Below, piece after piece: positions 33,599-42,481 of a stretch of DNA of 48,020 bases. Both the position numbers and the translations under genes were made by a program. Numbering within the stretch: the first letter of the stretch is position 1; each line of letters begins with the position of its first letter. Below the pieces are notes generated by a model, which made no database searches, had not been told where the DNA came from, and saw nothing but the letters and a program-made list of their open reading frames with translations. Source of the stretch: Jiangella asiatica (lineage in GTDB: Bacteria > Actinomycetota > Actinomycetes > Jiangellales > Jiangellaceae). Location of the stretch: contig NZ_SMKZ01000052.1 of assembly GCF_004349065.1 (NCBI RefSeq), positions 1 to 48,020 on the forward strand. Reading direction: 5' to 3'.

Positions 33599-33831
33599 CA
33601 GGCGTGATCCCAGGCGTCGAGTTCATCGGCGGGGAGCGGTTCGAAGAACTCATCGCCGACGCGTCCGGAGAGTCGCCCGGGCTGACGATTCGCCGGCGCT
33701 GTTGCGAGCGGCATGAGCCGGGCGTACGGCTTACCGGCCTTGGCGACGATGATCTCCTGCCCAGCATGCGCCTGCTCCAGCAACTTGGAGAAGTTGGTCT
33801 TGGCCTCGTGAACGTTGACGACCGGGCTCAT
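33598..33831 (-). CDS. Phd/YefM-type antitoxin, module 2
   Basis: The 77-residue protein shows the Phd fold start V-N-V-H-E-A-K-T-N-F-S-K-L-L-E-Q and I-I-V-A-K-A-G-K-P-Y-A-R-L, and an acidic C-terminal tail that would block the toxin. GGAGGGG lies before the ATG. A perfect palindrome just upstream is the expected autoregulatory operator. Confidence 0.88.
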   Translation of the reverse strand: MSPVVNVHEAKTNFSKLLEQAHAGQEIIVAKAGKPYARLMPLATAPANRQPGRLSGRVGDEFFEPLPADELDAWDHA

Positions 33832-33846
33832 CTGGCTACCCCTCCG

Positions 33847-33876
33847 ATTGGACTAAGTCATAGGACTTAGTCCAAT
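33847..33876. promoter_or_regulatory. Perfect 30-bp palindromic operator of TA module 2
   Basis: Arms ATTGGACTAAGTC (33847-33859) and GACTTAGTCCAAT (33864-33876) are exact reverse complements around ATAG. It sits 15 bases upstream of the Phd-type antitoxin start, in an otherwise AT-poor region, and includes -35-like TTGGAC. Binding of the antitoxin-toxin complex is expected. Confidence 0.75.
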
Positions 33877-33929
33877 TCTAGCCGGGTTCGTCGTGCCGCC
33901 GCCAGCGGCGATCGGCTCCCAGTCCGGCG

Positions 33930-34316
33930 TTAGGCCTTGAGAACGGGCACGTCGTAGCCGTGTATGGCGGTGTCGCGGCTTACCAGGGTCAGGCGTTCCA
34001 CCCGCGCCTGAGCGACCAGCATCCGGTCGAACGGGTCACGATGGTGCGGTGGGAGTCGCCCCGCCTCGATCGCGTGGTCGAATCTGACGGGCAGCTGGTG
34101 CAGGTCACTGTCGCGAATCTCTTCGGCGAGGTCGACCGGAGACGTCAGCTTGCCGATGCTCTGCTTGATCGCGACCTCCCACCCGGTCACCGCGCTCACG
34201 TAGACCTCGAGCTCCTCGTCGATCGCCGCTTTGAGGTCGTCGGCGAGGGTCGGATCGTCAGCCAGCCACCACAGCACCACGTGGGTGTCGAGCAATAGCC
34301 TGGCGCGTGCTGTCAT
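33930..34316 (-). CDS. PIN-domain toxin, module 3
   Basis: Predicted RNase toxin of 128 residues with D10 in L-L-L-D-T-H-V-V-L-W-W, E47 in T-G-W-E-V-A-I-K and H-R-D-P-F-D-R-M-L-V-A-Q. Same subgroup and size as the module 2 toxin. The ATG overlaps the antitoxin stop as ATGA. Confidence 0.87.
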   Translation of the reverse strand: MTARARLLLDTHVVLWWLADDPTLADDLKAAIDEELEVYVSAVTGWEVAIKQSIGKLTSPVDLAEEIRDSDLHQLPVRFDHAIEAGRLPPHHRDPFDRMLVAQARVERLTLVSRDTAIHGYDVPVLKA

Positions 34317-34570
34317 GGCCGCGGCCCGAAGTCGGCGCCGATGGCGTCATTGACCTCGTCGGAGTCCCAGTCGTCGGCCAGCTCGATCCGGCCGGCCAGC
34401 GAACCGCGCTGCCGCCGCCGCGCATTGGCGGGCAGCGGCACCACCTTGGCCACCGGAACTCCGGCCCGGCTGATGACCACCTGCTCGCCCCGTTCGACCC
34501 GCTCGATGATCCGCGACAGCTGGGTCTTGGCCTCGTGGATGTTGTACTGCACCGCTGCCTGCTCTCCCAT
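34313..34570 (-). CDS. Phd/YefM-type antitoxin, module 3
   Basis: The 85-residue protein contains Y-N-I-H-E-A-K-T-Q-L-S-R-I-I-E-R-V-E and V-V-I-S-R-A-G-V-P-V-A-K-V-V, typical for Phd/YefM, and an acidic tail (D-D-W-D-S-D-E-V-N-D). ATG 34570 lies six bases after TAAACT, a -10-like hexamer, so the mRNA may be leaderless; a GTG six codons later, after GGGAG, is an alternative start. Confidence 0.85.
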   Translation of the reverse strand: MGEQAAVQYNIHEAKTQLSRIIERVERGEQVVISRAGVPVAKVVPLPANARRRQRGSLAGRIELADDWDSDEVNDAIGADFGPRP

Positions 34571-34581
34571 GGCACCAGTTT

Positions 34582-34594
34582 AGCTAAGTTAGCT
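34582..34594. promoter_or_regulatory. Palindromic operator of TA module 3
   Basis: AGCTAA (34582-34587), one G, then TTAGCT (34589-34594) form a perfect interrupted palindrome. A second, overlapping pair CTAAG/CTTAG (34584-34588 and 34593-34597) extends it. It overlaps the -10-like TAAACT of the antitoxin gene, a typical place for autorepression. Confidence 0.55.
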
Positions 34595-34613
34595 TAGTCC
34601 GCCAGTTCCGACC

Positions 34614-35246
34614 TCACCTCCGCGAACGCGCCCCCAGCCAGCCGCCGACGGCGACGCCGGCCAGCGCGACGGCGGCACCGACGAGCACGCCGCGGACGAA
34701 GTCGCCCGACGACGTCGCCGCCGCGGGCGGGGCGTCGTAGTAGACGCCGGGCATCGCGGCACGACCAGCCGCTTCGACCGGCTCGGCGGGCACCGCCTCT
34801 GCGACGCGGCCGGTCAGGATGTCGTCGACGGCGGCGAAAAACTCCCCCGCGGTCTTCTTGGCCACCCCGGCGAGCATGCGCTGCCCGACCCCGCCGATCA
34901 TCCCGCCGACGATCGCGTCCGCGTCGTACTCCAGGCGGGTGGCGCCGTCGCCGTCGTCGGAGAGCCGGACCAGGACGTCCGCGCTCACCGTCCCGGGCGC
35001 GCCGGAGCCCGACGCCGACATGACGAACGACGCCGGCTCGTGCCGGTCGTGCAGGGCGACGTCCCCGGCGTAGGTGCCCTTGATCGAGCCGACGCCCGCG
35101 GTGACCGTCATCCGGTAGCGGTCCGGGCCGTCCGCGTCGAGCCGCTGGCAGCCGGGGATGGTCCGCACCAGGATCGCGGGATCGTTGAGCGCCTCCCACA
35201 CCGCGTCGCGCGGCGCGTGCAGGACGGCGGAACCGGTCACCTTCAT
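34614..35246 (-). CDS. CoxG-type SRPBCC protein (Mo-hydroxylase accessory)
   Basis: CoxG-like proteins recruit or mature Mo-hydroxylases at the membrane. The 210-residue product has an SRPBCC (START-like) domain: M-K-V-T-G-S-A-V-L-H-A-P-R-D-A-V-W-E-A-L-N-D-P, I-P-G-C-Q-R-L, and G-G-V-G-Q-R-M-L-A-G-V-A-K-K near 118. After a Pro/Ala linker comes a C-terminal membrane helix (about 183-205). Its ATG overlaps the large Mo-subunit stop as ATGA, so it is the last gene of the permease-hydroxylase operon. Confidence 0.88.
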   Translation of the reverse strand: MKVTGSAVLHAPRDAVWEALNDPAILVRTIPGCQRLDADGPDRYRMTVTAGVGSIKGTYAGDVALHDRHEPASFVMSASGSGAPGTVSADVLVRLSDDGDGATRLEYDADAIVGGMIGGVGQRMLAGVAKKTAGEFFAAVDDILTGRVAEAVPAEPVEAAGRAAMPGVYYDAPPAAATSSGDFVRGVLVGAAVALAGVAVGGWLGARSRR

Positions 35247-37644
35247 CGGGCGGGACCTCCCTCACTCGAGTGCCGCAGACGCAGCTCGTGCAGGTCCGAC
35301 GGCGAGATCGGCATGCGCGTGACCGCGAACCCCTCGGCGTCGGAGACGGCCGACGCGATCACCGCGGACACCGGGATCACGCCCGCCTCGCCGGCGCCCT
35401 TGATGCCCAGCGGGTTGAGCGGCGACGGAGTCTGTTGGTGATCGGTCTCGACGACCGGGACCTCGGTCGAGTACGGCATCAGGAAGTCCATGAACGACGC
35501 GTTGAGCAGCTGGCCGGCGTCGTCGTAGACCATCCGCTCGTACAGTGCTCCCCCGACGCCCTGGGCGACCCCGCCGTGGATCTGCCCCTCGACGATGCGC
35601 GGGTTGATCAGCGTGCCGCAGTCGTGCACGACGCAGTAACGCAGGATGGAGATCTCGGCGGTGTCCGGGTCGGTCTCGACGATCGCGGCGTGCATGCCGT
35701 TGGCGAATGTCGAACGCGGCGGCGAGTAGTACCCCGTCTCCTCCAGCCCCGGCGAGTCGCCCTCGGCCACCGGCGGCTTGCTGACGTCGACCGGCCCGCC
35801 GAACTGGGTGGCCCGCTCGGCCTCGCGGTCGAAGGCGTAGCGCAGCGGGTTGGCGAGGACGGCGACGGTGGCCAGCGGGATGCTCGTGCCGGGCGCGCCC
35901 GGCGGCGAGCCCACCACGCGCACCGTCCCGTCGACGATCTCCAGGTCGCGCGCGTCGGCCTCCAGCGCCTCGCCAGCCACCCGCAGCGCCTTGTCGCGCA
36001 CCTTGCGCGCGGCGATGGCGATGGCGTTGCCGCTCATGACCGCCGCGCGGGAGGCGAAGGTGCCCACGGCGTAGCCGAAGCGCCGGGTGTCGCCGGTGGT
36101 CACTGCGACCCGCTCGATCGGCACCCCCAGTTCGGCCGCCACGACCTGCGCGAACACCGTCTGGTGGCCCTGGCCCTGGGTGGTCAGCCCGGTGGCGACG
36201 ACGACCGTGCCGTCGGTCTCGACCTTGACGAAGCCACCCTCGTACGGACCGACGCCGGTGCCCTCGACATAGCAGCCGATGCCGATGCCGACCCGCCGGC
36301 CGGCGGCCCGCGCCTCGGACCGGAACGCCGCGAAGTCGTCCCAGCCGACCAGCTTCTTGATCTTCTCCAGCGTGGCCGGGTAGTCGCCGGAGTCGTAGAT
36401 GAGCGGCCGGCCGTCCTGGAAGGTCAGGCCGTGGTCGAAAGGCATCTCGTCGGGCTGGATGAAGTTGCGCTCGCGCACCACCGTGCGGTCCACGCCGAGG
36501 TGCTCGGCGATGGCGTCCATGGTCCGCTCCATCGCGAAACAGCCCTGCGGCCGGCCGGCGCCGCGGTACGGCGTGACCGTGACGGTGTTGGTGTAGAGGC
36601 TGAAGAACTCGGCACGGTACGCCCCGGGCTTGTACGGCCCGAGCAGCTGCGTCGTCGTGATGATCGGGACGATGATGCCGTACGGCGTGTAGGCGCCGTT
36701 GTCGTGCCACACCGTGACGTCGAGGCCGAGCAGCCGCCCTTCGTCGTCGAACCCGACCCGGACGTGCTGGAGCTGGCCGCGCTCGTGGGTGGCCGAGACG
36801 AAGTGCTCGCGACGGTCCTCGGTCCACTTGACCTCGCGGCCGAGGCGGATCGCCGCCCACGGCACCAGCACCTCCTCCGGCCACGGGTGCATGATCTTCA
36901 CCCCGAAGCCGCCGCCGACGTCGGGCGCGATGACCTCGACGCGGTCCGGCGGGAGGCCGAGCTTGGCCGCCAGCGCCGCCCGGACCGAGGTAGAGGCCTG
37001 GGTGGACGTGTATACGCGCAGGCTGTGGTCGTCGGCGTCCCACCGCGCGTGCACGCCGCGGCCCTCCAGCGGCGTGGACGCGCTGCGCTCGATGGCCAGA
37101 TCGAGCTCCAGGACGTTCGGTGCGGCATCGATGGCCGAGCGGGCGTCGCCGTTCTCCTGCACCAGGTGGGCGGAGACGTTGCCGGGGACGTCGTCGTGGA
37201 CCAGCAGTGCCGCGTCGCGGGCCGCCTCGATCCCGACCACCGGGGGCAGGAAGTCGTACCGGACCCGGATGCGCTCGCAGGCGTCCTCCGCGACGTACCT
37301 GTCGGTGGCCACCACCATGACGACGGCCTCGCCGACGTGGTTCACCTCGTCCTTGGCCAGCGCGTACGGCGTGCGGCCGTGCGTGAGCGCCTCGTGCGGG
37401 ATGAGCAGCGGCAACGGCTCACCGACCCGCCCCTCCAGGTCGTCGTGCGTGTAGATGGCGACCAGGCCGTCCACGTCGAGTGCCTCGGTGACGTCGACGT
37501 CGACGATCCGGGCGTGCGCGTGCGGGCTGCGCACGAACGCCGCGGCCAGCGCGCGGTGCCCGATGTCGTCGAGGTAGCGACCCTGTCCGGTCAGCAGCCG
37601 GGGGTCCTCGCGTCGGGCGATCGGCTCACCGAGCATGGACGTCG

Positions 37645-37648
<4 letters not shown>
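35243..37648 (-). CDS. Molybdenum hydroxylase large (Mo-binding) subunit, CoxL form II-like
   Basis: The 801-residue subunit binds the molybdopterin cytosine cofactor and hydroxylates its substrate. It starts with G-E-P-I-A-R-R-E-D-P-R-L-L-T-G-Q-G-R-Y, has G-G-F-G-V-K near 218, and an active-site loop P-Y-R-G-A-G-R-P near 358. Form I CO dehydrogenases have a Cys-containing A-Y-x-C-S-F-R loop here, so CO oxidation is unlikely. The conserved base Glu is in I-K-G-A-G-E near 750. Xanthine-, aldehyde- or pyrimidine-type oxidation is possible; uracil is favoured only by context. GTG 37648 overlaps the small-subunit stop as GTGA. Confidence 0.9.
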
Positions 37649-38153
<505 letters not shown>

Positions 38154-38157
<4 letters not shown>

Positions 38158-39047
38158 ACAGCCACCTCCGTGGCGCGGCGCGCCGCGGTGCGCAGGGCCC
38201 GCTCGGTGAGCACGGCCGCGAGCTGCCGACGGTAGCCGGCCGTCGCGTGGATGTCGTCGTCGGGGTCCAGGCGCCAGGCCGCCAGCCGCCCCGCGGCCGC
38301 CCAGCCGTCGTCGTCGGCCCTGGGGTCCTGGCCGGCCACCGGCTCGGTGAGGTCGAGCACCGTCGGCACCGGCCCCATCGACACGTAGACCGCCCGCGCG
38401 GCGACCACCCGATGGTCGTCGCCGAGCCTGACCAGGACCCCGACCCCGCACACCGCATAGTCGCCGTTCCGGCGAGCCAACTCCGTCCAGGCGGTCCCGG
38501 TACGGCCCTCCGGCACCGGGAACGCCACGGACGTGACCAGCTCGTCCGGAGCGGCGGACGTCTCCATCGGCCCCGTCGTGAACTCGGCGGCGGCGACCGT
38601 CCTGGTGCCGCGGGCCGACCTCAGCTCGACCGTGCCGCCCAGCAGCGCGAGCACCGCGCCCATCTCACCGGACGGGTCGGCGTGCGCGATGCTGCCAACG
38701 GTGGTGCCGCGGTTGCGGATGGTCGGGTGCGCGACCGTGCGCAGCGCCTCGCGCAGCAGCGGCAGTGCCGCGTGGGCCGCGGCGTCGTGCTCGACGTCGG
38801 TGTGCCGGGCCAGCGCACCGACGACGACGGTGCGCCGGCCGCCGTCGTCGTCGACGCGGACGTAGGCGAGCTCGGTGAGCCGGTTGACGTCGACGAGGTG
38901 GGCCGGCGCGGCCAGCCGCATGTTGAGCATCGGCACCAGGCTCTGGCCGCCGGCCAGCACCTTGCCCGCGGGGCTCACCTCGGCCAGCACGTCGACCGCC
39001 TCGGCGACGGTGGACGGCCGGTGGTAGGCGAACCCCGATGGCTTCAC
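38154..39047 (-). CDS. Molybdenum hydroxylase FAD-binding medium subunit
   Basis: The 297-residue CoxM-like subunit passes electrons from the iron-sulfur clusters to the final acceptor. It has the FAD motifs A-G-G-Q-S-L-V-P (32-39) and T-T-V-G-S-I-A-H-A-D-P (115-125), then a C-terminal CODH-flavin domain. The GTG at 39047 lies four bases after the permease stop, with GAGAGGATGAG upstream, so it is translated from the same message. Confidence 0.92.
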
Positions 39048-39051
39048 CCGC

Positions 39052-40521
39052 TCATCCTCTCTCGCCCGGCGGCGCCGCGTCGGGTGGTTCGGCCGCCGGA
39101 TCGGCTTCGTCGCCGTCGGTTCGGTGCACCCCCGGCGGCCCGACGGTGAGGACGGCGCCCTGGCGCAGGTGCGCCGGGGCGACCGCGCGGGCCAGATGGT
39201 AGGCGATGATCGTGACCAGCGTGCCGAGCGCGATGCCGGAGAGCACGAAGTCGTCGGTGATCTCCAGCGACGTGTCGCCGATGGCGATGATGATGCCGGC
39301 CGACACCGGCACCAGGTTGACCGGATTCGCGAAGTCGACCCGGTTCTCGATCCAGATTCGGGCGCCGAGCAGGCCGATCATGCCGTACAGCACGACGGTG
39401 ATGCCGCCGAGCACGCCGCCCGGGGTGGCCGAGATCAGCGCGCCGAACTTCGGCGAGAACCCGAACAGGATGGCCACCACCGCGGCCACGTAGTACGCCG
39501 CCGTCGAGTACACCCTGGTAGCCGCCATGACGCCGATGTTCTCCGCGTACGTCGTGGTGGGCGAGCCGCCGACCGAGGACGCGATGACCGTGCCGACGCC
39601 GTCGGCCGCGATCGCCTTGCCCATGACGGGGTCGAGGTCGCGCTCGGTGATCTCGGCAACGGCCTTGACGTGGCCGGCGTTCTCGGCGATCAGCGCGATG
39701 ACGGCCGGCAGCACCAGCAGGATGAACGTGACGCTGAAGCTCGGCAGGTGCCAGCCCGGGACCTCGAGCCCCTGGGCGTCGACGAACGTCTCGTCGGGGA
39801 ACCCGAACCAGTCCGCCTCGCGGACACCGTCGAAGTTCACGCGGTCGTGCGTGGTGACCTCGCCTGCTGCCGCGTCGAACGACGTGATCTGGCCGAACAC
39901 CCGGTCGAACACCCACGACAGCGCGTAACCGATCACGAGCCCGACGAAGATGGCGATGCGGCCGAGGAACCCGCGCAGCCCCACCGCCATGACGATGACC
40001 AGCGTCATCACGATCAGCGCGATCCACTGGTCCTGCGGCCAGTACGTGTCCGCCACCACGGGCGCCAGGTTGAATCCGATGAGCATGACCACCGCACCGG
40101 TGACCACCGGCGGCAGCACCCGGTGCAGCACCCCGGCGCCCAGGTAGTGGATGACGACACCGACAGCCGCCAGCACCGCGCCGGCCACCAGGATCGCGCC
40201 GGTGACGTCGGGCGAGTCGCCGCCCTGCTCCCGGATCGCGACCACGCCGCCGACGAACGACGCGCTGGTGCCCAGGTAGCTCGGGACCACGCCACGCACG
40301 ATGAGCAGGAAGCAGATGGTGGCGATGCCGCTCATCATGATGGCCAGCTGTGCGTTCAGCCCCATGATCAGCGGGAACACGAACGTGGCGCCGAACATCG
40401 CCACGACGTGCTGCGCGCCGAGCCCGACCGTGCGCCCCCACGACAACCGCTCGTCCGGTCGGACCACCTCACCCGGTGGCGGCGTCTTCCCTTCGTAGAC
40501 CACCTTCCAGCCCAGTGCCAC
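39052..40521 (-). CDS. NCS2 nucleobase permease, RutG-like (pyrimidine type)
   Basis: Proton-coupled nucleobase importer with about 14 membrane segments, 489 residues. Its start V-V-R-P-D-E-R-L-S-W-G-R-T-V-G-L-G-A-Q-H-V-V-A-M-F-G-A-T matches the pattern of E. coli RutG/UraA. So do V-P-S-Y-L-G-T-S-A-S-F, P-P-V-V-T-G-A-V-V-M-L-I-G, A-E-N-A-G-H-V-K-A-V-A, T-T-Y-A-E-N-I-G-V-M-A-A-T and F-G-A-L-I (judged from memory, not by alignment). This favours uracil over purines. It is the first gene of an operon with the Mo-hydroxylase; the coupling implies that the imported base is that enzyme's substrate or precursor. A Pro/Glu-rich C-tail follows the last helix. Confidence 0.88.
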   Translation of the reverse strand: MALGWKVVYEGKTPPPGEVVRPDERLSWGRTVGLGAQHVVAMFGATFVFPLIMGLNAQLAIMMSGIATICFLLIVRGVVPSYLGTSASFVGGVVAIREQGGDSPDVTGAILVAGAVLAAVGVVIHYLGAGVLHRVLPPVVTGAVVMLIGFNLAPVVADTYWPQDQWIALIVMTLVIVMAVGLRGFLGRIAIFVGLVIGYALSWVFDRVFGQITSFDAAAGEVTTHDRVNFDGVREADWFGFPDETFVDAQGLEVPGWHLPSFSVTFILLVLPAVIALIAENAGHVKAVAEITERDLDPVMGKAIAADGVGTVIASSVGGSPTTTYAENIGVMAATRVYSTAAYYVAAVVAILFGFSPKFGALISATPGGVLGGITVVLYGMIGLLGARIWIENRVDFANPVNLVPVSAGIIIAIGDTSLEITDDFVLSGIALGTLVTIIAYHLARAVAPAHLRQGAVLTVGPPGVHRTDGDEADPAAEPPDAAPPGERG

Positions 40522-40633
40522 GAACGCCTCCTCGAGGACGGCGGTGACCTGTGATCACCCCGGGGGACACGATGGGGGCAACTTAGGCACCCGGCGCGCT
40601 GGGAGCATGGGCACGAAGTGCCGAGGTGATCAC
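40522..40633 (-). promoter_or_regulatory. Upstream region of permease operon with two GTGATCAC palindromes
   Basis: The 8-bp palindrome GTGATCAC occurs at 40551-40558, 30 bases before the permease start, and again at 40626-40633, 75 bases apart. Pairing of identical sites ahead of a catabolic operon suggests a repressor or a PucR-type regulator, but the motif is short and the assignment tentative. No -10 element was seen with confidence. Confidence 0.35.
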
Positions 40634-40729
40634 TCGATCATCGGCAACCTCTGGGGTCGCGAGGTCGTGGGCCTGTTGAGGGCGCTGGGGTCGTGTCTGG
40701 ACATGCCTGTGTGGCGGTGGGGTCGTGAC

Positions 40730-40746
40730 GGACCCGTGGCGGGTCC
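40730..40746 (-). terminator. Hairpin after the 91-residue protein gene
   Basis: GGACCC (40730-40735), five-base loop, GGGTCC (40741-40746) lie 32 bases beyond the stop of the small gene on the minus strand. Short, GC-only and without T-run, so a modest candidate. Confidence 0.35.
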
Positions 40747-40777
40747 CGGCGCTGGTGGCTGGTGGCCGGCGGAACCG

Positions 40778-41053
40778 TCACGCGGGCAGGCCGAGGCGCA
40801 GCTCCTCGGTGAGCGCCCACGCGACCTCCCGGGCGTCCTGCGCGGTGAACCGGCCGCGGGTGAAGTTGCGCAGCTCGGCCGCGGTGATGACCACCGTCCC
40901 GGACGCCTGTACCGCGGCCCGGTCGGACACGACCACGCGCCCTTCGGCGGTGAGGCAGAGTGCCGGCTGGTCCGGGCGCTGGCCGCGGTTGAGGCCGGCG
41001 TCCCACAGGTCGCGGATGTGCTCCGGCGTGATGATCGGCTCGGCGGCGTGCAT
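40778..41053 (-). CDS. Small hypothetical protein, 91 residues
   Basis: I do not recognise a family. The protein is soluble and mixed in charge: an N-terminal part (I-I-T-P-E-H-I-R-D-L-W-D-A-G-L) and a C-terminal helix (T-A-Q-D-A-R-E-V-A-W-A-L-T-E-E-L-R-L-G). The ATG at 41053 follows GAGGGGAG at good spacing, and codon use is like its neighbours, so it is probably real. Two inverted repeats lie upstream. It precedes the permease operon in the same direction but is separated from it by about 255 bases. Confidence 0.65.
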   Translation of the reverse strand: MHAAEPIITPEHIRDLWDAGLNRGQRPDQPALCLTAEGRVVVSDRAAVQASGTVVITAAELRNFTRGRFTAQDAREVAWALTEELRLGLPA

Positions 41054-41090
41054 CGGTCTCCCCTCGGCGGCTACGTATAGACATCATTGT

Positions 41091-41133
41091 GAGTGGTGTC
41101 GCCACTCGAATCAAGAGTTTTGAGTACCAAAAC
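41091..41133. promoter_or_regulatory. Two inverted repeats upstream of the small protein gene
   Basis: GAGTGG-tgtcg-CCACTC (41091-41107) and GTTTTG-agtac-CAAAAC (41117-41133) are both perfect and lie next to each other, 38 and 64 bases before the gene start. They look like regulator sites rather than terminators, since no gene ends here. The second arm lies in an unusually AT-rich patch. Confidence 0.4.
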
Positions 41134-41292
41134 CTGATCGGCGATGATCGTACCAGCGAGTCCGTGCCTTCGTGGGCCATCCTCACCCCGGCTGAGTGCT
41201 GGGCCGGCGCCTCCGGCGATTGATCGATCCGGCCCCGGACGGCGGGCGAAATTGGAGTGCGACGCATCGCAGAGCCCACCTACGGTGCGGGC

Positions 41293-41904
41293 ATGGAGCT
41301 GCGACCCGAGCTGCCGACCGACCACGACGCCGTGCGAGACGTGCATCTCGCCGCCTTCGGCGACACCGGGCGCCTGGTCGCCGACCTCACCGACGATCTC
41401 CGGTCACTCCTCCCGCCGGCCGGCTCGCCCATGCCGGGCAGCGCGGACGAGGCACGGCACGGCGCGCCGGGCGAACTGTCAGACGGCGGCGCCGCGGCCG
41501 GGTTGTCGCTGGTCGCGGTCGACGGCGGACGCGTCGTGGGGCACGTGATGTTCACGCGCTCGCTGCTGGATGCGCCCAAGCGGCTGGTCGACGTGCTCGT
41601 GCTGAGTCCGCTCGGGGTGCTTCCCGGCCGGCAGGGGCGCGGCGTCGGGACGGCGCTGGTGCGGCGCGGCCTCGAGCTCCTCCGCGGCACCGGGGTGCCG
41701 CTGGTGTTCCTTGAGGGGCACCCCGGCTACTACTCCCGCCTCGGGTTCGAGCCCGGCGGCGAGCTCGGGTTCTGCAAGCCGTCGCAGCGCATCCCGGACG
41801 CGGCGTTCCAGGTGCACCGGTTGCCGGCGTACCGCCCGTGGATGACCGGCACGCTCGTCTACACCGAGATCTTCTGGCGGCACGACGCCGTCGGCCTGCG
41901 CTGA
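41293..41904 (+). CDS. GNAT N-acetyltransferase, YhbS-like
   Basis: The 203-residue protein has a GNAT domain whose acetyl-CoA loop is L-G-V-L-P-G-R-Q-G-R-G-V-G-T-A-L-V (about 110-126), then L-V-F-L-E-G-H-P-G-Y-Y-S-R-L-G-F-E-P, a combination typical of YhbS-type enzymes. The substrate is not known. ATG 41293 gives the family start E-L-R-P-E-L-P-T-D; the ribosome site is weak, and a GTG 12 codons upstream is less likely. Confidence 0.85.
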   Translation: MELRPELPTDHDAVRDVHLAAFGDTGRLVADLTDDLRSLLPPAGSPMPGSADEARHGAPGELSDGGAAAGLSLVAVDGGRVVGHVMFTRSLLDAPKRLVDVLVLSPLGVLPGRQGRGVGTALVRRGLELLRGTGVPLVFLEGHPGYYSRLGFEPGGELGFCKPSQRIPDAAFQVHRLPAYRPWMTGTLVYTEIFWRHDAVGLR

Positions 41905-41929
41905 GACCGGCCGGCCGCGCCACCGTTGC

Positions 41930-42352
41930 CTACCGGTGGTGGTCCACGTCGGTGTTCGCCAGGCGGCCCCAACCGTGCCAGCGGTCGACGTCGATCCAGG
42001 CGCTGACGCGGCGGCGGTCGCGGGTGCGGTACGGCTTGCCGGTGTAGTGCCGGGCGAGCCGGTCGATGTCGGCGAGGTCGGTGTCGTCCGCCAGCTCGGC
42101 GACCCCGCCCTGCAGGCTCACGTGGGTGTACCAGCTGCGCTCGTCGAGGACGGTCAGGCTGACGCGGGGGTCGGCTCTCAGATGCTCCAGCCGCTTGCGC
42201 GACTCGTCGAGGTTGACCAGGATGCGTCCGTCGATCCACAGGTACCAGGTGGCGACGGTGACCGGCCCGGCCGGTCCGATGGTCCCCATGACCGCGGGGT
42301 TGGGCTTGGTGAGGAAGGCGCTGATGTCGTCGGGGAGTGGAGGTTTCGGCAT
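41930..42352 (-). CDS. PPOX-class (pyridoxamine oxidase-like) flavin/F420 protein
   Basis: The 140-residue protein has the split-barrel pattern F-L-T-K-P-N-P-A-V-M-G-T-I-G-P-A-G, T-V-A-T-W-Y-L-W-I-D-G-R-I-L-V-N and R-K-R-L-E-H-L-R-A-D-P-R-V-S-L-T-V-L of actinobacterial PPOX proteins, often F420-dependent reductases. The substrate is unknown. ATG 42352 starts just at P-K-P-P-L-P-D-D with GGGG upstream. The gene start is preceded by a direct repeat ATTCAGCA (42372-42379 and 42383-42390), possibly an operator. Confidence 0.78.
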   Translation of the reverse strand: MPKPPLPDDISAFLTKPNPAVMGTIGPAGPVTVATWYLWIDGRILVNLDESRKRLEHLRADPRVSLTVLDERSWYTHVSLQGGVAELADDTDLADIDRLARHYTGKPYRTRDRRRVSAWIDVDRWHGWGRLANTDVDHHR

Positions 42353-42428
42353 GCCCCGATCCAAGCACCCCATTCAGCAATGATTCAGCAGGATTCCCCG
42401 AGCGTCACCATGATTGCGAGCATGATGT

Positions 42429-42462
42429 GACACGAGATCTCGTGCTGAACGTGATCATTTCG
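42429..42462. repeat. 34-bp repeat, left copy (3' of pucR-like gene)
   Basis: This element is the exact reverse complement of 47983-48016 over all 34 bases. It has a 14-bp palindromic core CACGAGATCTCGTG (42431-42444) with a tail ending in GATCATTT. It starts 20 bases after the PucR stop, in the sense orientation of that gene. Hairpin potential is present (CACGA-gatc-TCGTG), so a terminator or a dispersed intergenic repeat are both possible. Confidence 0.85.
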
Positions 42463-42481
42463 GGATCACCACGCCGGAGCG

